A DNA stretch of 64,000 bases from Trueperaceae bacterium (GCA_011389865.1 JAABTL010000001.1:1-64000), one strand, 5' to 3'; shown: positions 50,593-62,735, counted from the first letter of the stretch. Numbers and translations are program-made. Notes: a model not told the origin generated them from the letters alone.

Positions 50593-52545
50593 ATGGCGGT
50601 GCGTCCACGGGGTCGAGCGGCGGTTCGCTCACGGCGACGGCCGGCATGGTGGGCCGACGCGGACCGGCGCCGGGCCGCGCTGCTCTCCATCACGCTCCAC
50701 GTCGTCGTCATCTTCCTGGCGATCAGGGCGTTCACGTTCGTCCCGGCCGAGCCGCCGCCGACCTACCTGGTGATCGACCTGGGCGCGCCGCAGGAGGCCG
50801 AGGTCGCCAGGCCCGCGCCCGCGGCGGACGAGGTCGCGCCCGACGCACCCGAACCCCAGGTGGCGGACACGCAGGTCGGCGAACCGGTCACGGCGGTCAC
50901 GCCCGAGCCGCAGCCCGTGGCGCCCGCTCCCGCGCCGCAGACCCAGCAGCCCGAGTCCCCGGCCGCGGCGCCGGCGGCGCCCGAGGAGGCGACCGTGGAG
51001 GCGCCGCGACCGCCGCTGCCGGCGCCGATGACGCCCGTCGCCACCACCCCCGAGGTGCCGGTCGCCAGCGCGCCCGCGACGCCGCTGCCCACGATCGACC
51101 TGCCCGAGATCGAGCCCACGCCCTTGGCCGAGCGCGTGCCCGTGCCGCTGCCGACCGTGGCCGCGCTGCTGCCGGAGCCGCGCGCGATCGCCGCGCAGCC
51201 GCAGGTGTCGGTCGCGGCCCCGGCCGAGGTGCCGGTGCCGCGCGTCGGCGTGGAGGTGGAGGCCGCCGCGCCCGTGCCGGTGCCGCGCGTGGGCGTGGAG
51301 GTCGAGGCCGCCGCGCCCGTGCCGCTGCCGAGTCCGCTGGTCGCGACCGCGCCGGCCCGGCCGGTGGCCGTGCCGGACGTGCGCGCCGACGTGGCGGCCG
51401 CGCGCGACGTGCGGGTGGCGCCGCAGGTCGCGGTCGCCACCCCCGTCGCGGTGCCGCTGCCGCGGGTGCAGGCGACGGTGGCGCCGCTCCCGGCCGCCCC
51501 CGTCGCACCGGAGGTCGAGGCGGGCGCCGCCGCCGCGGCGAGCGAGGTCCCATCGCAGCGCGACGAGGACCTGGCGGCCGGCGGCGACGCGGCCAACCCG
51601 GGCCAGCCCGATGGCGCGGTCGACGACCCCAGCCCGGCCCTCGGCCTGGCGGCCGGACCGGATCCGGAGGAGTTGCCGCCCGGCGCGCGGGCGCTGCCCT
51701 TCGAGCCGTTCGCGCGGCAGCTGGAGCGCCCGTTGGCCGTCCTGGTGGACAACGTCGGCGGCGTCCCGGTCAGCGGGATCCGCCCGGCTTCGCTGGTGTT
51801 CGAGCTGCCCGTGGAGGCCGGTCTGACGCGCCTGATGCTCGTGTTCGACCGCAGCGACCCTGGGCGCGTGGGACCCGTCCGCAGCGCGCGGGCATACTTC
51901 GTCGAGCTGGCGGATCGCCTCGATGCGGTGCTGGTGCACGACGGCGGCTCGCCCGGCGCGCTGGCGGCGATCGCGGCGGGACCGACGCGCACGCTCAACG
52001 CCTTCACCAGCGGCGACCTGTTCAGCCGCGGCGACGGACGCGCGCCGTACAACCTCTACAGCGCCGGCGACGCCCTGCGTGCCGCGGTCAACCGCCTCGA
52101 CTTGGCGCGCGGGCGCACGATCAGCGGCACGATCTACCGCCCGTCGGAGGAGGCCGACGAGGTGGTCGAGGTCGTGGTGGGCTTCGGCGGGGGGTACGTG
52201 ACGGGCTTCCGCTACGAGGCCGGGTTCAACGCGTACCGCTGGCTGCGGGATGGCGCGGCGGCGGTCGACGCCGCCGGCGAGGCCGTCGTGGTCGACGCGG
52301 TCCTCATCGGCGAGGTGGAGGCGCGCCCGTTCCCCAACGACCCGGAGGGGCGGCTGTCGGTCCCCCTGCGTGGCGGGCAGGCCACGCTCTACCTCAACGG
52401 CCGCGCGCTGACCGGTCGCTGGGAGCTGCGCGACGCGACGGGGGTGTTCTTCGTGGGCGACGGCGGCGAGGTGGTCGACCTGGCGCCGTTCAAGACGTGG
52501 GTCGCGCTCACGCCCGCCTACGGCGAGCGCGGCGAGTCCCGTTGA
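50593..52545 (+). CDS. TonB-like membrane anchor and Pro-rich stalk fused to a DUF3048 domain
   Basis: A 650-aa protein in the place where exbBD operons usually carry tonB. Residues 28-50 form a helix with LLSITLHVVVIF, keeping the S-x3-H pattern (Ser32, His36) of the TonB helix that contacts ExbBD. Residues 55-370 are a long Pro/Ala/Val-rich stalk with two 15-residue repeats (213-242). Instead of a TonB C-terminal domain, residues 375-645 match DUF3048 (YerB-like): RPLAVLVDNVGGVPVSGI, FELPVEAGLTRLMLVF, GPVRSARAYFVELADRLDAV and VHDGGSPGALAAI. ATG 50593 follows a G-rich ribosome-binding site; a TTG overlapping the exbD stop is an alternative. Probably an envelope force transducer of new type. 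Confidence 0.8.
   Translation: MAVRPRGRAAVRSRRRPAWWADADRRRAALLSITLHVVVIFLAIRAFTFVPAEPPPTYLVIDLGAPQEAEVARPAPAADEVAPDAPEPQVADTQVGEPVTAVTPEPQPVAPAPAPQTQQPESPAAAPAAPEEATVEAPRPPLPAPMTPVATTPEVPVASAPATPLPTIDLPEIEPTPLAERVPVPLPTVAALLPEPRAIAAQPQVSVAAPAEVPVPRVGVEVEAAAPVPVPRVGVEVEAAAPVPLPSPLVATAPARPVAVPDVRADVAAARDVRVAPQVAVATPVAVPLPRVQATVAPLPAAPVAPEVEAGAAAAASEVPSQRDEDLAAGGDAANPGQPDGAVDDPSPALGLAAGPDPEELPPGARALPFEPFARQLERPLAVLVDNVGGVPVSGIRPASLVFELPVEAGLTRLMLVFDRSDPGRVGPVRSARAYFVELADRLDAVLVHDGGSPGALAAIAAGPTRTLNAFTSGDLFSRGDGRAPYNLYSAGDALRAAVNRLDLARGRTISGTIYRPSEEADEVVEVVVGFGGGYVTGFRYEAGFNAYRWLRDGAAAVDAAGEAVVVDAVLIGEVEARPFPNDPEGRLSVPLRGGQATLYLNGRALTGRWELRDATGVFFVGDGGEVVDLAPFKTWVALTPAYGERGESR
51229..51318 (+). 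repeat. Two 45-bp tandem repeats in the stalk of the TonB-like protein
   Basis: Units 51229-51273 and 51274-51318 encode VPVPRVGVEVEAAAP twice; a third partial unit begins at 51319. Differences are synonymous. Confidence 0.75.
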
Positions 52546-52578
52546 CGCGCCGGCTGGCGCACGAGCGTGGGGCAGGGC

Positions 52579-53394
52579 TCAGGGCGCGTCGGCCGTGTCG
52601 CCGTCGGGGGCCGGGCGCGCGATGAGCTCGTCGAAGAACAGGCCGCGCATGCGGACGCGGTAGCCCTGCGGGGCGATCTCGACCTCGAGGTAGGCGTACT
52701 CCTCACCGTGGCCGTTGGTGTCGAGCAGGATCGCCCGCCCCTGGCTGGCGATGTTCACGCCGCCCCGGACGGGGGTGTGCCCGTAGATGCCCAACCGGTA
52801 CGGCGTGCCCTCGAGCGCGTCGATCTCCTCGTAGATCCAGCGGCGCCGGTTCTCCAGGTAGAAGCCGTGGTCGTAGGTGTTGTGCTCCGGTCTCGGTCCG
52901 ACGTGGGCCAAGTGCAGCCCCTCGATCGCGAGCTCGCGCGGCCAGCCGGCGATCCACGCGCGCAGGTCGGCGGGCAGTTCGCCGCCGTAGGCGGCCTTCC
53001 ACTCGAGGTGGCTGACGTCGTCCGTGCGCAGGGGCCCTTGCTCGTCGTCGATCGCGTTGTGATCGTGGTTGCCGAGGAGCACGACCATCCTCCCCGCGGG
53101 CAGCGCGGCCTGGAACGCCATCACCTCGCGCAGGAAGGCCTCCTGCGCGGCCTCGGCCTTGCGCAGGTGGCGGGGGTTGTGTTCGTCGTAGCGACGGACC
53201 TCGGTCAGGTCGGCGTAGCGATCGCGGCTCTTGGCGTGCACCAGGTCGCCCAGCAGGACGAGGCGAACGTCCTGCTCGGGGTCGCTGAGGCGGTCGCTGG
53301 GTCGGTGCTCGTCGTCGGACAGGTCGGCCTCGCGCAGGATGCGCCAGAGCTTGTCGGACTGCGCGTGGATGTCACCGACGACGACGAGGCGCAT
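52579..53394 (-). CDS. Calcineurin-like metallophosphoesterase
   Basis: A 271-aa phosphoesterase with LVVVGDIHAQSDKLW (DxH), VLLGDLVHAKSRD (GDxxx), VVLLGNHDHNAIDD (GNHD), LHLAHVGPRPEHN and GIYGHTPVRGGVNI (GHTP), the full binuclear site of serine/threonine-phosphatase-like or Ap4A-hydrolase-like enzymes. A long insertion between the GD and GNHD motifs is rich in charged residues. It follows the LysM/M23 gene by 19 bp on the same strand. Substrate unknown. Confidence 0.85.
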   Translation of the reverse strand: MRLVVVGDIHAQSDKLWRILREADLSDDEHRPSDRLSDPEQDVRLVLLGDLVHAKSRDRYADLTEVRRYDEHNPRHLRKAEAAQEAFLREVMAFQAALPAGRMVVLLGNHDHNAIDDEQGPLRTDDVSHLEWKAAYGGELPADLRAWIAGWPRELAIEGLHLAHVGPRPEHNTYDHGFYLENRRRWIYEEIDALEGTPYRLGIYGHTPVRGGVNIASQGRAILLDTNGHGEEYAYLEVEIAPQGYRVRMRGLFFDELIARPAPDGDTADAP

Positions 53395-53413
53395 GGGCCG
53401 GCGGCTCGTCCGC

Positions 53414-54871
53414 TCAGCGCTCGGCGCGCGCTTCGAGGATGGGTAGGGGGTCGATGGGCGTGCCGTCGACGCGAATCTCGAAGTGGAGGTGCGGCCCGGT
53501 GGCGATGCCGGTCGTGCCGACGCGGGCGATGAGATCGCCGGGCGCCACGCGGTCGCCCACCTGCGCGACGAGCGCCGAGGCGTGCCCGTACCAGTACTCG
53601 GTGTCGCCGGTCTCGACGACGACGAGGTAGCCGTAGCCGCCGCGCCAGCCGGAGTACACGACGACGCCGCCGGTCGCGGAGCGGATGGGGTCGCCCGTCC
53701 GGCCGCCGATGTCGAGCCCGTTGTGCATGTTGCTGCCGCCGATGGTGAGACGGCGCCAACCGAAGCGCGAGGTGATCTGCCCGACGAGCGGCCAGACCAT
53801 GGCGTCGCCCCCCTGGGGCACGAAGGCCGCGCTGCCCACGACGTCGCTGGCGACCCCGAGGTCGGGGCCCGGAAGCACGCGGAGGACCTCGCCGACCGCC
53901 AGGCGATCGCTCGACAGGCCGTTGAGCGACATGATCGCCGCGATCGTGGTGTTGTGCTGCCGGGCGATCTTCCAGAGGTTGTCGCCGGGCATCACGCGGA
54001 CCTCCTCGGCGGCGGCGCCACCGACGTTGGCGGAGGGCGCGCCGGTCGTGGCGTCGATCGCGGCGAAGCGTCCAGGGACGGTGAGCGCGAGGCCCACGCG
54101 GAGGGTCGAGTTCGCGCTCAGCCCGTTGGCCATCGCGAGGGCGTCGACGGTGGAGTCATGCGCGCGGGCGATCGACCACAACGAGTCGCCGGGCTGCACG
54201 TGCACGACGAGCGGCGGGGCGGGCGGCGCGTCCGCGTCGCGCGTCAGGCTCAGGACCTGGCCCGGCCGGATGAGTGTGCCGTCGAGATCGTTCCAGGCGA
54301 TGAGGGCGTCGACCGTCAGCCCGTGGCCGCGCGCGATGTCGTACAAGGAATCGCCGCTGCGGACGACGTAGGTCGACGGCGCGGCGGCGGGGGCAGAGGA
54401 AGCGGGCGCGTCCGCGGGCGCGGGCGCCGGTGCCGCCATCTCGGCGGCGGTGGCGGCGGCCGTGGCGACCCTGGCGCCGGGAAGGCGGAGCGACGCGCCT
54501 GGCTGGATCGTGTCGCTGGCCAGGCCGTTCAGGGCCATCAGCGCGGCGGTGGAGGTGTCGTGCGCGCGCGCGATCGACCACAGGCTGTCGCCGGGCTGCA
54601 CCACGTAGACGAGGGGGACCCCGGACTCGAACGCCGCGGCGGCGGCCGGCGTGGCGGCGGCGGAGGGGAGCGTCAGGACCTGCCCGATGCTCAGGCGCTC
54701 GCGGTCGAGCTGGTTGGATGCCATCAGGTCGGCCACGGTCGTGTCGTGCGCGCGTGCGATCGACCACAGGCTGTCGCCGGGTTGCACCGTCACCGTCTGC
54801 GCCGCCGCGTGACCCGCCAGAACGATGAGCGACAGGGTACACGCACGCAGCAGGACGTATGGACGTGGCAT
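53414..54871 (-). CDS. Secreted LysM-repeat M23 peptidoglycan endopeptidase
   Basis: A 485-aa exported protein: signal peptide 1-24 (ending AGHAAAQ), five LysM domains at about 26-69, 88-131, 167-210, 221-265 and 290-334 (four with VQPGDSLW or close variants, the last VMPGDNLW), and an M23 domain at 360-475 with NMHNGLDIGG (His383, Asp387), YWYGHAS (His430) and GPHLHFEIR (His461, His463). All catalytic residues are present, so an active cross-link hydrolase is expected, unlike the inactive EnvC/NlpD type. Leaderless-type start. Confidence 0.92.
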   Translation of the reverse strand: MPRPYVLLRACTLSLIVLAGHAAAQTVTVQPGDSLWSIARAHDTTVADLMASNQLDRERLSIGQVLTLPSAAATPAAAAAFESGVPLVYVVQPGDSLWSIARAHDTSTAALMALNGLASDTIQPGASLRLPGARVATAAATAAEMAAPAPAPADAPASSAPAAAPSTYVVRSGDSLYDIARGHGLTVDALIAWNDLDGTLIRPGQVLSLTRDADAPPAPPLVVHVQPGDSLWSIARAHDSTVDALAMANGLSANSTLRVGLALTVPGRFAAIDATTGAPSANVGGAAAEEVRVMPGDNLWKIARQHNTTIAAIMSLNGLSSDRLAVGEVLRVLPGPDLGVASDVVGSAAFVPQGGDAMVWPLVGQITSRFGWRRLTIGGSNMHNGLDIGGRTGDPIRSATGGVVVYSGWRGGYGYLVVVETGDTEYWYGHASALVAQVGDRVAPGDLIARVGTTGIATGPHLHFEIRVDGTPIDPLPILEARAER

Positions 54872-54878
54872 CCCCGGA

Positions 54879-54884
54879 AGTTTA
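54879..54884 (-). promoter_or_regulatory. Leaderless-type -10 hexamer TAAACT
   Basis: TAAACT on the minus strand, 7 nt before the ATG at 54871. Confidence 0.55.
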
Positions 54885-54994
54885 TCAGAAGTCGAGGCGC
54901 AGCGCTCTAGGACGGAGGTCCTTCGTGGAACGTCGCGGTGGGTTCCACGGTGCCCGGAAGGTCGATCGGCGGCGCCGTCACGATCGGGCGGTGC

Positions 54995-55189
54995 TCAGCG
55001 CCGACCGCCATCGGAGCCGTTCGCCGCGTCGTCCGTCGCGGCGGCGAAGCGATCGGAGATCTCCCACTGCGCCCACGCATAGGTGTCGATGTCCTCGTCG
55101 TTCGCGACGCCCTCGATGATGCGGGCCTCGAGACCCACGACGACACGCATCAGGGTGTCGGTCGTCAGGTCGCGCAGCACGTGACGCAC
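54995..55189 (-). CDS. Small acidic protein of unknown function
   Basis: A 64-aa frame with GTG at 55189, GAGAGGAG 8 nt upstream and TATCTT at 55236-55241 as a possible -10. The peptide reads VRHVLRDLTTDTLMRVVVG, EARIIEGVANDEDIDTYAWA and QWEISDRFAAATDD: amphipathic helices with a net negative charge. Its codon use is like that of real genes nearby. I do not recognise a family. It sits alone between argB and the M23 peptidase gene. Confidence 0.5.
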   Translation of the reverse strand: MRHVLRDLTTDTLMRVVVGLEARIIEGVANDEDIDTYAWAQWEISDRFAAATDDAANGSDGGRR

Positions 55190-55235
55190 CTTGGGCTCCT
55201 CTCCACCGGCGCCCACGATCGAGCCCGGTGTAGCG

Positions 55236-55241
55236 AAGATA
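55236..55241 (-). promoter_or_regulatory. -10 hexamer TATCTT before the 64-aa gene
   Basis: TATCTT on the minus strand, 46 nt before the GTG at 55189. Confidence 0.35.
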
Positions 55242-55281
55242 GCCGGCGTGGGCTTACGGGAATCTGAACCGCCGCCGGGGC

Positions 55282-56037
55282 TCAGGGCACCAGGCGCGTG
55301 CCAGCCTGCCCGACCTGCACGCGCGGCAACTCGCCCGGCGCGCGGCCGTCGGCGATGACGGCGGACGGCGCGCCCCGCGCCAGGGCAGCCAGGGCGGCCT
55401 CGACCTTGGGGATCATGCCCCCGGCGATGCGGCCGTCGGCGATGCGAGCGCGGGCGTCGGCCGCGTCGAGTTGCGCGATGCGGCTGCCCGGATCGGACGG
55501 CTCGGCGAGCACCCCGGCGACGTTCGTCAGGAACACGCACGGCGCGGCGAGCGCGGCCGCGAGCGCCGCGGCGACGTCATCGGCGTTGACGTTGAGCGGC
55601 GCGCCGGCCTCGTCCACCGCCAGGCAACCGATGACCGGCGTGAGCCCGTGCGCCAGCAGGGCCTCGAGCGGCTCGCGACGCACCCGCAGCATGCGCCCCA
55701 CCTCGCCGAGCTCGGGATCGAAGCGCTCGGCGATCAGCAGGCTGGCGTCGCGCCCCGTGAGACCGACCGCGTCGCCGAGCTCGGCGGCCAGGCGCTTGCC
55801 CAGGAGCGTCAGCGCCTGCTCCACCGAGGCGACGGCCGCCGGCGTCGTCACCCGCAGGCCGCGCACGAAGTGGCTCGCGATGCCCGCGGCCGTCAGTGCG
55901 GCCTCGATGTAGGGCCCGCCACCGTGGACGAGGACCGGGCGGCCGTCCGCCGCGCGCAGCGTGCGCACGTCGGCCAGCACGCGGGCCCGTTCGTGCGCGT
56001 CGGTCATGGCGTTGCCGCCGTACTTGATCACCCACAT
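55282..56037 (-). CDS. argB: Acetylglutamate kinase
   Basis: A 251-aa amino-acid kinase for arginine synthesis. WVIKYGGNAMTDAHERAR (phosphate-binding Lys and Gly), VLVHGGGPYIEAALTAAGI (HGGGP), LNVNADDVAAALAAAL (NVNADxxA) and GRIAGGMIPKVEAALAAL (GGMxPK) match ArgB. The LysW-dependent kinase LysZ of Thermus has HGGSAE rather than HGGGP, so ArgB is preferred. ATG 56037 is supported by TACGCT 6 nt upstream; an ATG six codons earlier would precede the transcript start. Confidence 0.9.
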   Translation of the reverse strand: MWVIKYGGNAMTDAHERARVLADVRTLRAADGRPVLVHGGGPYIEAALTAAGIASHFVRGLRVTTPAAVASVEQALTLLGKRLAAELGDAVGLTGRDASLLIAERFDPELGEVGRMLRVRREPLEALLAHGLTPVIGCLAVDEAGAPLNVNADDVAAALAAALAAPCVFLTNVAGVLAEPSDPGSRIAQLDAADARARIADGRIAGGMIPKVEAALAALARGAPSAVIADGRAPGELPRVQVGQAGTRLVP

Positions 56038-56043
56038 GGCGCG

Positions 56044-56049
56044 AGCGTA
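56044..56049 (-). promoter_or_regulatory. Leaderless-type -10 hexamer TACGCT for argB
   Basis: TACGCT on the minus strand, 6 nt before ATG 56037; it decides the start. Confidence 0.55.
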
Positions 56050-56088
56050 CGGCATCCGGGTCGGCGGCGCGCGGACGACGCCCGCACG

Positions 56089-57152
56089 CTAGACCTCGAC
56101 GTACGCCTTGGGGCTGCGCGACAGCACTTCGTGCCCGTCGTCGGTGACCAGCACGAGGTCCTCGATCCGCAGGCCGCCGACGCCGGGCCGGTAGACGCCC
56201 GGCTCGACGGTGACGACCATGCCCGACGCCAGCACGTCGGTCGATCGCGACGACAGCGACGGGCCCTCGTGGATCTGCAGGCCGACACCGTGCCCCAGGG
56301 AGTGGACGAACAGGTCGGCCAGGCCGGCCTCCTCCAGGCGGTCGCGGGCGACCTTGTCGCCATCGACGCCGGACAGGCCCGGGCGGATGGCCGCGACGGC
56401 CTCCTCCTGCGCTCGCAGGACGGCGTCGAACCAACCGCGCAGCGGCTCGGCGACCGGGCCGATCGCGACCGCGCGGGTCATGTCCGCGTGGTAGCCGTCG
56501 ACGCGCGCCCCGAAGTCGAGCGTGACGAGGTCGCCGCGCTCGAGCACGCGGCCGCTGGCGACGCCGTGCGGCATCGCGCTGCGGTGGCCGCCGGCGACGA
56601 TCACGTCGAAGGCCATCCCCTCGCCACCGTTCTGGCGGACGAAGCGCTCGATCTCCAGGGCCACGTCGACCTCGCGCACGCCGGCCCGCAGCGTGCCGTC
56701 GAGCACGTGGGCGAAGGCCGCGTCGGTCAGCCGGGCCGCCTCGCGCAGGCGTTCGATCTCGTCGGGCGACTTCACCAGCCGCAGGGGGCGCGTCAGGCCC
56801 TCGGTCGCCAGCGGCGGGCCGCCGAGCCGCTCCTCGATGTCGCGGGCGACCTTCCAGGTCAGGTGATCGGCCTGCACCGCCAGGCGGAGCCCGGCGACGC
56901 GCTCGAGGATCTCGTCCAGCTGGCGGTGGCCGCCGGCGATCAGGACCTCGATCGCGGACTCCTCGGCCGCCTGCGCGGTGTAGCGGTCATCGGTGACCAG
57001 CGTGGCGGCGTCGGGCGTGACGACGACCTTGGCGTCCGCGGGGGTGGTGAAGCCGGAGGCCCAGCGCACGTCCGCGGGCGCGGAGAGCAACACGGCGTCG
57101 GCGCCGAGCTCCCGCGATCGCGCCCGCAGGGCGCGCAGGCGCTGGCTGGCGC

Positions 57153-57156
<4 letters not shown>
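56089..57156 (-). CDS. M24-family Xaa-Pro aminopeptidase/dipeptidase
   Basis: A 355-aa pita-bread metallopeptidase. An N-terminal creatinase-like domain (1-125, LGADAVLLSAPADVRWASGF) precedes the catalytic domain with VTLDFGARVDGYHADMTRAV (two metal Asp), HSLGHGVGLQIHEGP (His), MVVTVEPGVYRPG and GLRIEDLVLVTDDG (two Glu). All five ligands are present. It releases N-terminal residues before proline or splits Xaa-Pro dipeptides. GTG overlaps the tpiA stop (GTGA). Confidence 0.9.
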
Positions 57157-57920
<764 letters not shown>

Positions 57921-57926
57921 GGCATC

Positions 57927-57932
57927 AGGGTA
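57927..57932 (-). promoter_or_regulatory. Leaderless-type -10 hexamer TACCCT for tpiA
   Basis: TACCCT on the minus strand, 6 nt before the ATG at 57920. Confidence 0.55.
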
Positions 57933-58048
57933 CCGCGCGGGTCGTGGGCGCGCGTCCCCGCGGCGGCGTGGAGAACGGGAGCGGCCCGAGCCCGGTCCGT
58001 GCGCGCTCGAGCGCGCTGGCCGGGTCGGGCCGTCGTGGGTCGGTGATG

Positions 58049-58071
58049 GGGCCCGCCCGGCGGGCGGGCCC
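58049..58071 (-). terminator. Terminator-like hairpin after lon
   Basis: GGGCCCGCCC, loop GGC, GGGCGGGCCC: a perfect 10-bp GC stem 6 nt beyond the lon stop, with no clear T-tract. Confidence 0.6.
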
Positions 58072-58077
58072 ACGCGG

Positions 58078-60534
<2,457 letters not shown>

Positions 60535-60673
60535 GTGCGGCTCCTTAAGCGTCGTTGGCGGGGTTCGCCGCGTTCCGGCGGGCCTCGTCTCGTGCGTTGG
60601 GGCGTCGCCGGAAGCGGCGCGGATGGGCGTTCGTGACGGGCGGTGGTTGAGCGTTCAGATTCCCATGAACCTG

Positions 60674-60701
60674 AGTCTACTGTTGTCAATGTACCTGATA
60701 A
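60674..60701 (-). promoter_or_regulatory. Candidate lon promoter in a local AT-rich patch
   Basis: On the minus strand TTATCA (60701-60696), 16 nt, then TAGACT (60679-60674). The patch around 60665-60705 is clearly less GC-rich than its surroundings. TTGACA at 60689-60684 lies too close to TAGACT to be its -35. No HrcA or HspR dyad was found. Confidence 0.4.
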
Positions 60702-60782
60702 CGCGCGAAGGGTCGCGTCGTGGGCGACGTGCAGGCAGTCTACACCCGCACCCCCCGGGCACCGTGGCGTGGGCCCCGGTGG

Positions 60783-60788
60783 TAGCCT
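60783..60788 (+). promoter_or_regulatory. -10 hexamer TAGCCT for argS
   Basis: TAGCCT 9 nt before ATG 60798; no Shine-Dalgarno sequence. Confidence 0.45.
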
Positions 60789-60797
60789 CTGCGGGTC

Positions 60798-62666
60798 ATG
60801 GCCGACCTGATCCCCGCCCTTCAGAACGCGCTGCGCGACGCCGTAAGGCGGCTGCTGCCCGAGCCCGCCGACGCCGACGCCCTCGAGGTGCCCGTCCTGC
60901 GGGTGCCCGACGACAAACCCGGCGACTACGGCAGCCCGATCGCCTTCGGCCTGGCCAAGACGCTGCGTCGCAACCCCGCGCAGATCGCCGCCGAACTGGC
61001 CGCCGCCGTCGTGCCGCCGGAGGGCGTCGCCCGCGTCGAGGCCGTCGGCCCCTACCTCAACGCCTACGTCGACCCCGGCGCCTTCGTGCGCGCGGTGATC
61101 CAGGCGCCGCTCGACCTGCCGCCCTCCGGCCGCAAGGTCGTCATCGAGCACACCAGCGTCAACCCGAACAAGGAGGCCCACGTCGGTCACCTCCGCAACA
61201 TCGTCCTGGGCGACGCCGTCGCCCGCATCGAGCGGGCCGCCGGTCACCGGGTCGAGGTGCAGAACTACATCGACGACACCGGCCGCCAGGCGGCCGAGAG
61301 CCTCTTCGCGGTCCGCTACTTCGACGAGGTGCCGCCCGCGGACGAGAAGTACGACCACTGGCTCGGGAGGCTCTACGTGCGTCTCGGCGAGGCGAAGGAG
61401 CGCGACCCCGAGACGATCGAGCGCGGTGTGGCGGAGGTGATGCACCAGCTCGAGCGCGGCGAGCTGCGCCACGAGGTCGAGCGCATCGTCCGGTCGCAGC
61501 TGGCGACCTACCACGCGCTCGGCGCCGAGTACGACCTGCTCGTGTGGGAGTCCGACGTCGTCGCCGCGGGCTTCCTGCAGCGTGGCCTCGAGGTGCTGGA
61601 GCGTCTGCCCAACGTGACGCGGCCGACCGAGGGCAAGTTCGCCGGTGCCCTGGTGATGGACGTCTCCGAGTTCCTCCCCGGCCTCGAGGAGCCGCAGGTC
61701 GTCCTGGTGCGCTCGGGTGGCAACGCGATGTACGTCGCCAAGGACATCGGCTACCACCTGTGGAAGGTCGGCCGGCTGGCCGGCATGGCCTACCGCGCGT
61801 TCGACCGGCAGCCGTCGGGACACACGCTGTGGACGACCCACCCGGACGGCGCGCCCGAGATCGAGGGACACGACTTCGGGCACGCTCAGCAGGCCGTCAA
61901 CGTCATCGACGTCCGCCAGGCCCATCCGCAGGCGATCGTGCGCGCCGCGCTGGAGCTGACGCGTGCCGCCGAGGCGGCGGACGACGATGCCGGCGAGGCG
62001 GTCCTGCACCACCTCGCGTACGAGGTCGTCACCCTCGAGGGCCAGGCGATGAGCGGCCGCAAGGGCGTCACGCTGGCGATCGACGCGGTGCTCGAGGAGG
62101 CCGTGCGCCGCGCGCGGGCGGTGGTGGCCGACAAACAGCCGGACCTGCCCGCCATCGACGACGTCGCGCGCGCGGTCGGCGTCGGCGCCCTGCGTTTCGC
62201 GATGCTCAAGAGCGAGGCCAAACGCGTCATCGACTTCCGCTGGGAGCAGGCGCTGAGCCTCGCCGGCGACAGCGCGCCCTACGTGCAGTACGCCCACGCG
62301 CGGGCCGACAGCATCCTGCGCGCGGCCTCGGAGGCCGCGGTAGCGGTGGGTGACCGGGCCGCCGATTGGGACGCGCTCGGCCCCCTCGAGGTCAAGCTCG
62401 CCCAGCTGATCGCGCGCTACCCCGAGGTCGTGCGCAATGCGGCCCACGACGACGCGCCCCACGTGGTCGCGCAGTTCGCGCTCGACCTCGCGACCGCCTG
62501 GAACGGCTACTACAACCACCGCGGGCCCGATGGGCGCCCCGACACCGCCGTGCTGCGCGCCGAGCCCGGGCTACGCGAGGCGCGGCTGGCGCTGGTCGCC
62601 GCCGTGCGCGACACGCTGGCGCGGGCGCTCTCGCTGCTCGGGGTGGAGGCGCCCAGCCAGATGTAG
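60798..62666 (+). CDS. argS: Arginyl-tRNA synthetase
   Basis: A 622-aa class I synthetase charging tRNA-Arg. N-terminal tRNA-D-loop domain (1-100), VVIEHTSVNPNKEAHVGHLRN with HVGH as the HIGH motif (given in part as NPNKEAHVGHLRN), YIDDTGRQAAESLFA, YVAKDIGYHLWK, AMSGRKGVTLAID as the KMSKS-like loop, and an anticodon-binding helical domain ending LSLLGVEAPSQM. Length slightly above E. coli ArgS. A tRNA-Arg gene also lies in this window (15690-15766). Confidence 0.95.
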   Translation: MADLIPALQNALRDAVRRLLPEPADADALEVPVLRVPDDKPGDYGSPIAFGLAKTLRRNPAQIAAELAAAVVPPEGVARVEAVGPYLNAYVDPGAFVRAVIQAPLDLPPSGRKVVIEHTSVNPNKEAHVGHLRNIVLGDAVARIERAAGHRVEVQNYIDDTGRQAAESLFAVRYFDEVPPADEKYDHWLGRLYVRLGEAKERDPETIERGVAEVMHQLERGELRHEVERIVRSQLATYHALGAEYDLLVWESDVVAAGFLQRGLEVLERLPNVTRPTEGKFAGALVMDVSEFLPGLEEPQVVLVRSGGNAMYVAKDIGYHLWKVGRLAGMAYRAFDRQPSGHTLWTTHPDGAPEIEGHDFGHAQQAVNVIDVRQAHPQAIVRAALELTRAAEAADDDAGEAVLHHLAYEVVTLEGQAMSGRKGVTLAIDAVLEEAVRRARAVVADKQPDLPAIDDVARAVGVGALRFAMLKSEAKRVIDFRWEQALSLAGDSAPYVQYAHARADSILRAASEAAVAVGDRAADWDALGPLEVKLAQLIARYPEVVRNAAHDDAPHVVAQFALDLATAWNGYYNHRGPDGRPDTAVLRAEPGLREARLALVAAVRDTLARALSLLGVEAPSQM

Positions 62667-62735
62667 CGCGGCGCGGCGGGGCGCGGGTGTTCGCGACCGG
62701 GCAGGCGTGGTCGCCGGTTCGCCGCGCGGGCTCGC

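Noticed and set aside
55282-56037. argB read as the LysW-dependent kinase LysZ
   Set aside because: The HGGGP and NVNADD motifs fit ArgB; LysZ has a different loop, and no lysW or lys genes are adjacent.
60535-60797. Heat-shock operator (CIRCE or HAIR) or riboswitch upstream of lon
   Set aside because: No long dyad of either consensus was found; only promoter-like hexamers in an AT-richer patch.
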